DNA of 64,000 bases from assembly GCF_016863495.1 (NCBI RefSeq), contig NZ_BOOZ01000007.1, forward strand, positions 1 to 64,000. The letters are read 5' to 3'. This DNA comes from Micromonospora andamanensis. GTDB lineage: Bacteria; Actinomycetota; Actinomycetes; Mycobacteriales; Micromonosporaceae. The notes below the pieces were generated by a model. The model searched no databases, was not told where the DNA came from, and saw only the letters and a list, made by a program, of their open reading frames with translations. Positions 24,600-31,770 of this stretch are shown here, piece by piece (positions within the stretch are counted from its first letter, which is position 1; each line of letters begins with the position of its first letter). The translations under genes were made by a program, and so were the position numbers.

Positions 24600-24620
24600 A
24601 GACGATACGGTCCGTCTCGC
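24600..24620. promoter_or_regulatory. TetR operator 2 (regulator side)
   Basis: AGACGATACGGTCCGTCTCG shares its right half exactly with operator 1. It lies just before a TAGACT -10-like element (24627-24632) that is only six bases from the GTG start at 24639, which suggests a leaderless tetR transcript and an operator sitting between -35 and -10. Confidence 0.65.
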
Positions 24621-24638
24621 TCTTGGTAGACTGCCCGC

Positions 24639-25259
24639 GTGACGGCACAACGCAGCGCGACGCCCGACCCGGCCCGCAGAAGAGAAGCCTCGCGACGGGC
24701 GATCCTCACCGCGGCGTTCGATCTCCTCCAGGAAGTCGGGTACGCCAAACTCAGCATCGAGGGCATCGCCGCCCGTGCCGGCGTCGGCAAACAGACCATC
24801 TACCGCTGGTGGCCGTCCAAGGGGACAGTCATCTTCGATGCCTTCCTCATGCTCAGTGAAGGCGCGGCGGGTGAGCCCCCGACGCTGCCCGACACCGGCG
24901 ACCTGGCAGCCGACCTGAGGGCGGTGCTGCGCGCCACTGTCGTCGAGATGAACGATCCCCGGTACGACCAGCCGATGCGCGCGCTGGCCACCGAGATCGC
25001 GCACGACCCCGAGCTGGCCGCCGCCTACGTCGAACGGTTGGACGGGCCGTTGAAGGAGGCCAAGCGGGAACGGCTGCGCAGCGCGCAACGGGTCGGGCAG
25101 CTCGCCGAGGACCTCGACCTCGACGTGGCCGTGGAGATGATCTGGGGACCGGTGCTCAACCGTTGGCTGCAACGCACGGGACCGCTCACCGCCGAGTACA
25201 CCGACCGGGTCGTGACCACTGCCCTGGACGGTCTACGCCCACGGCCGTCCGGCCGCTGA
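24639..25259 (+). CDS. TetR/AcrR-family repressor
   Basis: The 206-residue protein has an N-terminal TetR helix-turn-helix (AILTAAFDLLQEVGYAKL, then IAARAGVGKQTIYRWWPSKG, residues about 20-62) and a C-terminal ligand domain with WGPVLNRWL near residue 170, like the TetR_C_33-type group that responds to small hydrophobic effectors. It faces the SDR gene, with paired operators between. GTG 24639 appears leaderless. The stop is followed after about 20 bases by the stop of a convergent ABC exporter gene. Confidence 0.9.
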   Translation: MTAQRSATPDPARRREASRRAILTAAFDLLQEVGYAKLSIEGIAARAGVGKQTIYRWWPSKGTVIFDAFLMLSEGAAGEPPTLPDTGDLAADLRAVLRATVVEMNDPRYDQPMRALATEIAHDPELAAAYVERLDGPLKEAKRERLRSAQRVGQLAEDLDLDVAVEMIWGPVLNRWLQRTGPLTAEYTDRVVTTALDGLRPRPSGR

Positions 25260-25278
25260 GCCGGGTGCCGAGCGACGC

Positions 25279-27072
25279 TCAGGCGGCCAGGGCGGCGTAG
25301 CGGCCGTTGCGGTCCAGCAGGCTGCGGTGGTCGCCGGCCTCGACGACCCGGCCGTGGTCGAGCACCGCGATCTGGTCGGCGTCGCGGACCGTGGACAGCC
25401 GGTGGGCGATGGTGATCGTGGTACGGCCCTCGGCGAGCACGTCGAACGCCCGCTGCACGGCCCGTTCGGTCTCCGTGTCAAGCGCGCTCGTGGCCTCGTC
25501 GAGGACCAGGATGCGCGGGTCGCGCAGCAGCGTACGGGCGATGGCCAGCCGCTGTTTCTCGCCGCCGGAGAACCGGTGGCCGCGCGAGCCGACCACCGTG
25601 TCGTACCCGTCGGGCAGCCCGGCGATCAGGTCGTGGATCTGCGCGGCGCGGGCGGCGTCCTCGATTTCCGCGTCGGTGGCGTCCGGACGGGCGTACCGGA
25701 GGTTCTCCCGGACCGTGGTGTGCAGCAGGTACGTCTCCTGGCTGACCACGCCCACGATCGCGGCCAGGTCGGCCAGGCGCAGGTCACGCAGGTCGACGCC
25801 GTCGATTGTGACGCGGCCCGCGGTGGGGTCGTACAGCCGGCTGATCAACCCGGCGAGGGTGCTCTTGCCGGAGCCGGTCTCGCCGACCAGGGCGAGGCTG
25901 GTGCCGGCGGGCACGTCGAGGGTGATGCCGGCGAGCGCGGCGGTGTCGTTGCCGGGGTAGGTGAAGGTGACGTCCGCCAGGCGCAGGTGTCCGCGTACCC
26001 GGGCGGGATCGAGCCGGACGGGCTCGGTGGGGTCGGCCACGTCGACAGGCAGGTCGAGGTACTCGAAGATCCGGGCGAACAGCGCCAGCGACGCGGCGAG
26101 TGAGACACCCACGTTGAGCAGCCCCATCAGCGGCCGGAACAAGCCGCTCTGCAGGGCGGTGAACGCGACAAGGGTGCCGATGCTCAGGGTGCCGGCGGTG
26201 CCGGGCAGCCCGGCGGCGAGGTAGATGACCGCCGGTACGGCGGCGAAGATGATGCTCATCGAGGCCATCCGCCAGCGACCGGCCAACTCGCTGCGCAGCT
26301 CCAGGTCGACAAGCCGGGTCGACGAGGCGGTGAACCTGTCGACGAGGGCGGGACCGGTGCCGAGCGTCCTGGCGAGCTGCACCCCGCTGATCGACAACCC
26401 TTCCTCGACAGTGACGTTGAGGTCGGCGAGTTCGCGCTGGCGTTGGGCGGTGATCTCGCGCCGCATCCGGGCGACGCGGCGGGTCAGCCAGATCGCCGGC
26501 GGCAGCACGACGAGCGAGACCAGGGAGAGTTGCCAGGAGAGGGCCAGCATGGCGACAGCTGTCGCGACCACTGTGGTCAGGTTGGACGCGACGGCGGTGG
26601 CGGTGGAGGTGACCACCGTCTGCATGCCACCTATGTCGTTCGTGATGCGGGACTGCACCTCTCCCGTGCGGGTACGGGTGAAGAAGCCGAGCGACTGCCG
26701 CTGGAGGTGGCGGAAGACGTCGGTCCGGAGCCGGTGCATGACCCGCTGACCGACCTGGGTGGAGATCCAGGTCTGCACGACACCGAGGGCGGCGGTCACG
26801 GCGGCCACGGCGACCATGCCGACGACCAGCCAGACCAGCAGCGTCAGGTCGCCCTCCGGCAGGGCCCTGTCGATCACCGCGCGCAGCAGGAACGGGTTGG
26901 CCATCGCGATGATCGAGGAGACCACGATGATCGCGGTGACGGCGGCGAGCGCGGGCCGGTGGGGTGTGAAGAGGCGGCCGATGCGGCGCAGCGACACCTG
27001 ACGGGCCTGCGCCTTCTCCTCGGCGGTCAGGGTGCGGTGGCCGCGGTCGCGGCCCATGGGGATGGGTTCCAA
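25279..27072 (-). CDS. ABC exporter, fused membrane and ATPase domains
   Basis: The 597-residue protein is a half-size exporter of the MsbA/LmrA/MDR type. Six membrane helices occupy about residues 35-310. The ATPase has Walker A VGETGSGKST near residue 395, Q-loop VVSQETYLL, signature FSGGEKQRLAIART near residue 503, Walker B ILVLDEATSALD and H-loop IAHRLS. It should work as a homodimer exporting drugs, lipids or peptides. TTG 27072 is preferred because AAGG lies nine bases upstream; ATG 27057 is the alternative and has no visible ribosome site. It diverges from a MarR regulator with an operator between, so it is probably a MarR-controlled drug exporter. Confidence 0.9.
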   Translation of the reverse strand: MEPIPMGRDRGHRTLTAEEKAQARQVSLRRIGRLFTPHRPALAAVTAIIVVSSIIAMANPFLLRAVIDRALPEGDLTLLVWLVVGMVAVAAVTAALGVVQTWISTQVGQRVMHRLRTDVFRHLQRQSLGFFTRTRTGEVQSRITNDIGGMQTVVTSTATAVASNLTTVVATAVAMLALSWQLSLVSLVVLPPAIWLTRRVARMRREITAQRQRELADLNVTVEEGLSISGVQLARTLGTGPALVDRFTASSTRLVDLELRSELAGRWRMASMSIIFAAVPAVIYLAAGLPGTAGTLSIGTLVAFTALQSGLFRPLMGLLNVGVSLAASLALFARIFEYLDLPVDVADPTEPVRLDPARVRGHLRLADVTFTYPGNDTAALAGITLDVPAGTSLALVGETGSGKSTLAGLISRLYDPTAGRVTIDGVDLRDLRLADLAAIVGVVSQETYLLHTTVRENLRYARPDATDAEIEDAARAAQIHDLIAGLPDGYDTVVGSRGHRFSGGEKQRLAIARTLLRDPRILVLDEATSALDTETERAVQRAFDVLAEGRTTITIAHRLSTVRDADQIAVLDHGRVVEAGDHRSLLDRNGRYAALAA

Positions 27073-27115
27073 GAGGCACTGCCTTTCGGTCGGGGGATCC
27101 GGGGTTCAGACTTAC

Positions 27116-27137
27116 TGAGGTTACCTCATCATGAGGT
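27116..27137. promoter_or_regulatory. MarR operator, overlapping palindromes
   Basis: Three alternating half-sites form two overlapping palindromes: TGAGGT-T-ACCTCA (27116-27128) and ACCTCAT-C-ATGAGGT (27123-27137). They lie between the divergent exporter and marR genes and cover the expected -35 of the marR promoter, whose -10 (TACCGT, 27156-27161) is six bases from its GTG start. Confidence 0.75.
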
Positions 27138-27167
27138 AGCAACCGCATCAGCTGTTACCGTATTCCC

Positions 27168-27599
27168 GTGACCGCACCCGCCGCCGACAGCGCGGACGAC
27201 GAGAGCCTGGCGGAGACGTTCTGGGCGGTGGCCTCCCGACTGCGCCGGCAGACCCGGGAGTCCCTCGCGCCGTGGGACGTCACCCCGAGCCAGTCCCGGG
27301 CGCTCGGGGTGCTGGTGCGGTACGGCGAGGTACGCCCCGGCACGCTCGCCGAGCACCTGCGCATCGCACCGCGTTCGGCCACCGAGGTCGTCGACGACCT
27401 TGAAGCCCGCGGGCTGGTGAACCGCCGACCCGACCCGGCCGACCGACGGGCCACCCTGGTCGCGCTCACCGAGGAAGGCCGCCGGGTCAGCGCCGCGATC
27501 CGGACGGCCCGCCGAGCCGAGGCGGACCGGTTCTTCGGCCACCTCGACGCCGCCGATCGGGTCGAGCTGGCCCGCATCCTGCGTACCCTCCGGTCCTGA
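27168..27599 (+). CDS. MarR-family regulator
   Basis: The 143-residue protein has the MarR winged helix: SQSRALGVLVRYGEVRPGTL, LAEHLRIAPRSATEVVDDLE as recognition helix, and the wing RRPDPADRRATLVALTEEG (residues about 45-105). It should bind as a dimer to the double palindrome upstream and control itself and the divergent ABC exporter, probably released by a small phenolic or drug-like ligand. The GTG start seems leaderless. The 234 bases after its stop contain no gene that I can support. Confidence 0.9.
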   Translation: MTAPAADSADDESLAETFWAVASRLRRQTRESLAPWDVTPSQSRALGVLVRYGEVRPGTLAEHLRIAPRSATEVVDDLEARGLVNRRPDPADRRATLVALTEEGRRVSAAIRTARRAEADRFFGHLDAADRVELARILRTLRS

Positions 27600-27833
27600 A
27601 CACCGGTACGGCCCGGCCGGACACCCGATCGCGGTTGGGGCTACGCAGCCAGCCGCCGGGTCATCCACGCCGTCATCACCGCCCGTTCCACTGAGCGCAC
27701 CGCGTGACGCGGCCCGGTGAGCGACCCGGGTACGGCCCAGCACGTCCGGGTGGCAGCGCTCTCATGAGCGGCTGAGCTGGTCAGACTGTCCGCACGGGTT
27801 GCGATCGCCGAGTCCGGCCGGCACGCTGCCGTC

Positions 27834-28415
27834 ATGTCGATCGAGCGGTTTGAATGGCAGGACGTCGATGGTGATCGCGTCGAGCCACCAGGCGTCGGGC
27901 TGCTGCGCGCGTCCGCTCGGACGGACTGGTTCGTCGACCCGGCCGGCGGCGAACCGACCGGCTCGGCGCCGCTCGTCCTGACCCCGATCGACGGCGATTT
28001 CCAGCTCAGTGCCCTGGTCGAGGCGCCGCTGGCGGAGACCTACGACGCGGTCACGCTGTTCGTTCATGGCGGAGCGACGACCTGGGCAAAGTTGGCCCTG
28101 GAGCGATCACCGGACGGTACGGACATGATCGTCACCGTGGTGACCCGCAAGGTCTCCGACGACGCCAACGGAGTCGGCGTGTCGAAGCCCGGACGGTCCT
28201 GGCTGCGGATCTCCCGCATGGGCGCGGTGTACGCGTTCCACCACTCCGACGACGGCGCGCACTGGGCGCTCACCCGGCTGTTCACGCTCGGGCCGGTGGC
28301 CGGGCACCGGGTCGGATTCAGCGTGCAGTCCCCGATGGGCGACGGGCTCAGCGCCCGCGTGACGGACATCAGGATCACCGCCACCACGCTTGCCGACGCG
28401 CGGAGCGGCTCCTGA
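27834..28415 (+). CDS. DUF1349 domain protein
   Basis: The 193-residue protein matches the DUF1349 family, a beta-sandwich related to concanavalin-like folds. It shows an opening FEWQDVDGDR, a TDWFVDPAGG segment, central AVTLFVHGGATTWAKLALERS and a C-terminal AFHHSDDGAHWALTRLF. Function is unknown; carbohydrate binding is often suggested from the fold. There is no signal peptide, so it is cytoplasmic. ATG 27834 is the natural start. It is monocistronic and converges with a DUF2332 gene. Confidence 0.8.
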   Translation: MSIERFEWQDVDGDRVEPPGVGLLRASARTDWFVDPAGGEPTGSAPLVLTPIDGDFQLSALVEAPLAETYDAVTLFVHGGATTWAKLALERSPDGTDMIVTVVTRKVSDDANGVGVSKPGRSWLRISRMGAVYAFHHSDDGAHWALTRLFTLGPVAGHRVGFSVQSPMGDGLSARVTDIRITATTLADARSGS

Positions 28416-28494
28416 TCCGGCCGCCGGACGGCGTCGGACCGCGCTCGGTGCAGCCGCGCCCACCCGGCCCGCAGCGCCGATCGGGCCGAGCACG

Positions 28495-29547
28495 CTAGGC
28501 CCCGTCGTTCATCGCGGGGAGCGGTTCCAACCAGGCCAGGTGGCCGTCGGCGACCGCGATGGTCCGGCTTCCCGTCGCGTCGGTGGCGGTCAGGCCGACG
28601 CCCGGCCGGCCCGACGGTGCGACGAGGTGGTCGTCCTCCAAGGCGAGGTGCAGCAGCGGCCCGTCCGCACCGAAGACCGCCACCGCAGCGTCGAACGCCG
28701 GACGCTCCTCGGCGGATACGTGGATCCGCGTCGCGGTGTGCACGACGAGTCGCGGCAGCCCCGGTGGAAGCGTCGACGCGACCGCCGGCCCGATCTCGAT
28801 GGCGTCACCGGCCACCACGCGCGGCGGATCGGTCGCCGCCTCGGCCATCGCCGCCTGCAACTGCGCCGCCTGATGCGAGTTCTCCGGCCACACGAGCGCA
28901 CGCAGCCACGCCCGGTCGTCCTCGTCGGTGAGGTCCGGCGGAGCCAGGTCGATGCCGACCACGTCGGCGATGTCCGGCAACGTGTCCAGGTCGGGCAGCG
29001 GGCCGGGGTCCGGCACGTTCACTTCGATGTGGACCGCTGACCCACGGTCGCCGACGAGCCTGCCGCCCACGGTGTAGGCGTACCGGTCGGCGCGGAGGTT
29101 CAATCCGGCGCTACAGCCCACCTCGACCACGCAGACCGGTGCCGGCGTCGTACGACGCAGCAGTGCCAGCCCGAGCGGGAGCACCAGCGAGCGCTGCACG
29201 TGGTTGGTCTGGACCAGACGCGTGCCGAGCAGCGACGCGATCCGGCTGGAGTGCGCCGCGCAGAAGCGCGTGAAGGCCGGGCCGGTGTCCCCGTCGACCG
29301 GGCGGGCGTCGGCACCGACCACAGACGGGTAGTACTCGGCCAGCGGATCCGGCGTGCCGGTCAGCAGGAGGTGGTGGACCGCCCCGAAGAGCGCGAAGGT
29401 CGGCTGTTGGCCGGGACGGGTGCGGGCCGCCAGTTCGAGCAGGGATCCGTCGCCCGCCACGACCTCGAGCAGCCGGCTGTAAAGCGGAGAGCTGCCGAAG
29501 CCACGAGCCGTGCGGAACACCTCCGCGACCGCACCGATCTCCTGCAT
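28495..29547 (-). CDS. DUF2332 domain protein
   Basis: The 350-residue protein fits DUF2332: SSPLYSRLLEVVAGD near residue 20, HHLLLTGTPDPLAEYYPSV near residue 58, VVEVGCSAGLNLRADRY near residue 142, LRALVWPEN near residue 215 and a C-terminal HLAWLEPLPAM. The VGCSAGLNL segment resembles a SAM-binding glycine loop, so a methyltransferase-like fold is possible, but activity is unproven in this family. ATG 29547 is upstream of a TetR gene on the same strand, with a 45-base gap between the TetR stop and this start on the other side; they may not be linked. Confidence 0.82.
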   Translation of the reverse strand: MQEIGAVAEVFRTARGFGSSPLYSRLLEVVAGDGSLLELAARTRPGQQPTFALFGAVHHLLLTGTPDPLAEYYPSVVGADARPVDGDTGPAFTRFCAAHSSRIASLLGTRLVQTNHVQRSLVLPLGLALLRRTTPAPVCVVEVGCSAGLNLRADRYAYTVGGRLVGDRGSAVHIEVNVPDPGPLPDLDTLPDIADVVGIDLAPPDLTDEDDRAWLRALVWPENSHQAAQLQAAMAEAATDPPRVVAGDAIEIGPAVASTLPPGLPRLVVHTATRIHVSAEERPAFDAAVAVFGADGPLLHLALEDDHLVAPSGRPGVGLTATDATGSRTIAVADGHLAWLEPLPAMNDGA

Positions 29548-29592
29548 CAGATGACGGTAGCGGTGAGCGGTGGGGGTGAGCGGTGGCCGTGG

Positions 29593-30321
29593 TCACAAGT
29601 CACTGTGGCCGGTCGTACCGGCAGCGGTCCGGGTGGCGGATCGGCTACGCGCCTGTTCCAGGCCGTCGAAGAGCAGATCGAGGGTGAACTCGAACTCGGT
29701 CTGACTGTCGCACCAGCCCAGGGTCGGGTCGGTGGCGGCGTGCATCTCGGCGGCGACCATCGCCGCCAGGTGCGGCAACTGCTCGGCCAGCACCGCCAGG
29801 TCCGCCGCCGCGGCGTCGGTATCCGCACCGGTGGCGGGCTGGAAGACCTCCTGAGCGAAGCCGAGGGCCAGGCTGCCGAACGCGTGCAGCGCCCGGTGGG
29901 CGATCCGGTACGAGAAGCCGCAGTCGATCAGGGTGGCGAGGATGCCCTCGTAGTAGCCGTACACCCCGGCGGGAATTGTCGGACGGGAGCTGAGCAGCGC
30001 GGGTGCCCACGGGTGTCGCAGCATGACCGCACGGGCGGCGAGGAAACGCAGCCGGAGCCGGGTCCGCCAGTCTCCGCCGGCCGCGTCCGTCTCGGCCGCT
30101 GCGGCGGCTGCGACGATCTCGGCGACCACGGCATCGACGAGACCGTCGAGCAGCCCTTCCTTGCCGGGCAGGTGGTGGTAGAGGGACATCGCCTCGACGC
30201 CGAGGTCGGCGGCGAGCCGGCGCATGGTGAGCGCCGCCATCCCCTCCGCGTCCACGAGCGCGATCGCGGCGGCCAGTGCCCGGTCACGGCTCAGCGGCTC
30301 CCGGCGTTTCCTCGCTCCCAT
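29593..30321 (-). CDS. TetR-family repressor (TetR_C-type)
   Basis: The 242-residue protein has the TetR helix-turn-helix RALAAAIALVDAEGMAAL and MRRLAADLGVEAMSLYHHLP (residues about 12-55) and a TetR_C domain with LRHPWAPALLSSRP and HALHAFGSLALGF. This is the subgroup including tetracycline-type and related repressors. ATG 30321 is chosen; the open frame upstream would run through the operators. It is divergent from a DUF4386 membrane protein gene with two matching operators between. Confidence 0.9.
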   Translation of the reverse strand: MGARKRREPLSRDRALAAAIALVDAEGMAALTMRRLAADLGVEAMSLYHHLPGKEGLLDGLVDAVVAEIVAAAAAAETDAAGGDWRTRLRLRFLAARAVMLRHPWAPALLSSRPTIPAGVYGYYEGILATLIDCGFSYRIAHRALHAFGSLALGFAQEVFQPATGADTDAAAADLAVLAEQLPHLAAMVAAEMHAATDPTLGWCDSQTEFEFTLDLLFDGLEQARSRSATRTAAGTTGHSDL

Positions 30322-30342
30322 GCGGCTCCCATCTTCCCTTGA

Positions 30343-30375
30343 CCTTACAACGTATGGTTGCCTTACGACGTAAGG
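30343..30375. promoter_or_regulatory. Tandem TetR operators
   Basis: CCTTACG-A-CGTAAGG (30361-30375) is a perfect palindrome. CCTTACAACGTATGG (30343-30357) is an imperfect copy 18 bases away. Their position between tetR (start 30321) and the DUF4386 gene (start 30417) fits control of both genes. Confidence 0.78.
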
Positions 30376-30416
30376 CTGATCTCGCCGCCCGAGCTCTTGC
30401 GAACGAAGGAGCCACA

Positions 30417-31133
30417 ATGCACCCGCTGATCCGCACCGCCCGGACGACCGGGCTGTTCTACCTCGGCCTCGGCATCACTGGCGCACTGGGTTTCCTGACC
30501 ATCCGCCCCATGATCTTCGACGCCGGTGACGCCGACGCGACCCTCGCCAACCTGGTCGCCAACGAGTCGCTGGCGCGTCTCGGGGTGGCCCTCGAACTGC
30601 TGATCGTCCTCACCCAGACGCTCGCCGCCGTCTGGTTCCACAGGCTGTTCCGTACCGTCGACAGCACCGCCGCCGGCAGCATCGCCGCCTTCGGCATCGT
30701 CAACGCCGTGGCGATCCTCGGCAGCGCCGCCATGCTCGCGACAGCCGTCGGAGTGGCCACCGGCGGGGCCGCCGGGACCGCCGACACCGTGCAACTGCTG
30801 TATCTCGTCAGCGAGAACCTGTGGGGGGTCGGCGGGCTCTTCTTCGGCCTCTGGCTGATCCCGATGGGCTGGTGCGTGTTGCGCTCGGGTTGGCTGCCCC
30901 GGCCGCTCGGCTGGCTCCTCGTCGCCGGTGGGCTGGGCTACCTGCTCATGACCTTCGTCAGCTACCTCGCCCCCGACGCCGGGATCGTCGCCGACCTGTT
31001 GGTGGCACCCGCCACCGTGGGCGAGTTCTGGATCCTCGGCTACCTGATCATCTTCGGTGTTCGGAAGCAGGCGCTCACCGAGACCCGGCCGGCAACGCCT
31101 GCCGCACCGCTCACCACCGCGTCACCCGTCTGA
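30417..31133 (+). CDS. DUF4386 family membrane protein
   Basis: The 238-residue protein has six hydrophobic segments and the DUF4386 pattern: TGLFYLGLGITGALGF at the N-terminus, the RLGVALELLIVLTQTLAAVWF helix, SENLWGVGGLFFGLWLIPMG and a C-terminal GEFWILGYLIIFGV helix. The function of the family is unknown. GAAGGAG precedes ATG 30417 by seven bases. It is probably repressed by the divergent TetR through the tandem operators, as is common for small membrane proteins affecting drug or membrane stress responses. Confidence 0.88.
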   Translation: MHPLIRTARTTGLFYLGLGITGALGFLTIRPMIFDAGDADATLANLVANESLARLGVALELLIVLTQTLAAVWFHRLFRTVDSTAAGSIAAFGIVNAVAILGSAAMLATAVGVATGGAAGTADTVQLLYLVSENLWGVGGLFFGLWLIPMGWCVLRSGWLPRPLGWLLVAGGLGYLLMTFVSYLAPDAGIVADLLVAPATVGEFWILGYLIIFGVRKQALTETRPATPAAPLTTASPV

Positions 31134-31274
31134 CCGCTCCGCCGGCCCCGGGTCGTTTCCCGCCGGGTACGCCCCAGCCCGGGGCCGGCCGCCCCGCCGT
31201 GTCGTTGATCCGGTTGTGCCCGTCACCCGCCGGTGGCCACTGTGGGTGCGTCGAGAAGTCCGGGAGGGACGCCG

Positions 31275-31760
31275 ATGACAAGCGAACGCGAGACCGTCGA
31301 GGTCGAACCCGCCCTGTTCCAAGCCGTCTACGACTCGCCCGCTGCACTGCCCGGCCGGCACCGCTGGACCACCCCCGAGTCCGACGTACGGCGGATCGAG
31401 AAGCTGCTCAACATGCCGCCCCGCACCATCGGCGCGCCGCTGTGGGTCAGCGGCGACCAGCCGGACTGCCCGAAGTGCGGTCGCCGGATCACCTGGTACG
31501 ACATCGTCGCCTCGGCCCTGAAGGGCGTGCACGACCCGATGATGATCGCGACGGTGATCCTCGGCGACCGCCGCTACGTCAACACCGGACTGCCCGCCGC
31601 CATCCAGGGCGTACGCTGCGCCGACTGCCGGTCGCCTATCGAAGGGCTCCGCAGTTTCAAGTGCCACAACTGGGCGTACGCCTTCGAGGATCTCGAGGCC
31701 GTGCGGCAGCGGATGACCGGCGGCTCGGTTCCCGGTGACCAGGGTGAGTCGGTCCACTGA
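31275..31760 (+). CDS. Hypothetical zinc-ribbon protein
   Basis: The 161-residue protein has two Cys pairs likely to bind zinc: CPKCGRRITWYDI near residue 65 and CADCRSP near residue 115, plus a nearby Cys/His (FKCHNWAY). Between them lies a helical segment (DPMMIATVILGDRRYV). I do not recognise a named family. ATG 31275 has GGGAGGG about eight bases upstream. It is close to the convergent GH65 gene (stops ten bases apart) and has no operon partner. Confidence 0.72.
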   Translation: MTSERETVEVEPALFQAVYDSPAALPGRHRWTTPESDVRRIEKLLNMPPRTIGAPLWVSGDQPDCPKCGRRITWYDIVASALKGVHDPMMIATVILGDRRYVNTGLPAAIQGVRCADCRSPIEGLRSFKCHNWAYAFEDLEAVRQRMTGGSVPGDQGESVH

Positions 31761-31770
31761 CACCGATGGG

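Noticed and set aside
25256..25282. CTGAGC/GCTCAG inverted repeat between the convergent TetR and ABC exporter genes
   Set aside because: Arms are only six bases, contain both stop codons and are separated by 15 bases; too weak to call a terminator.
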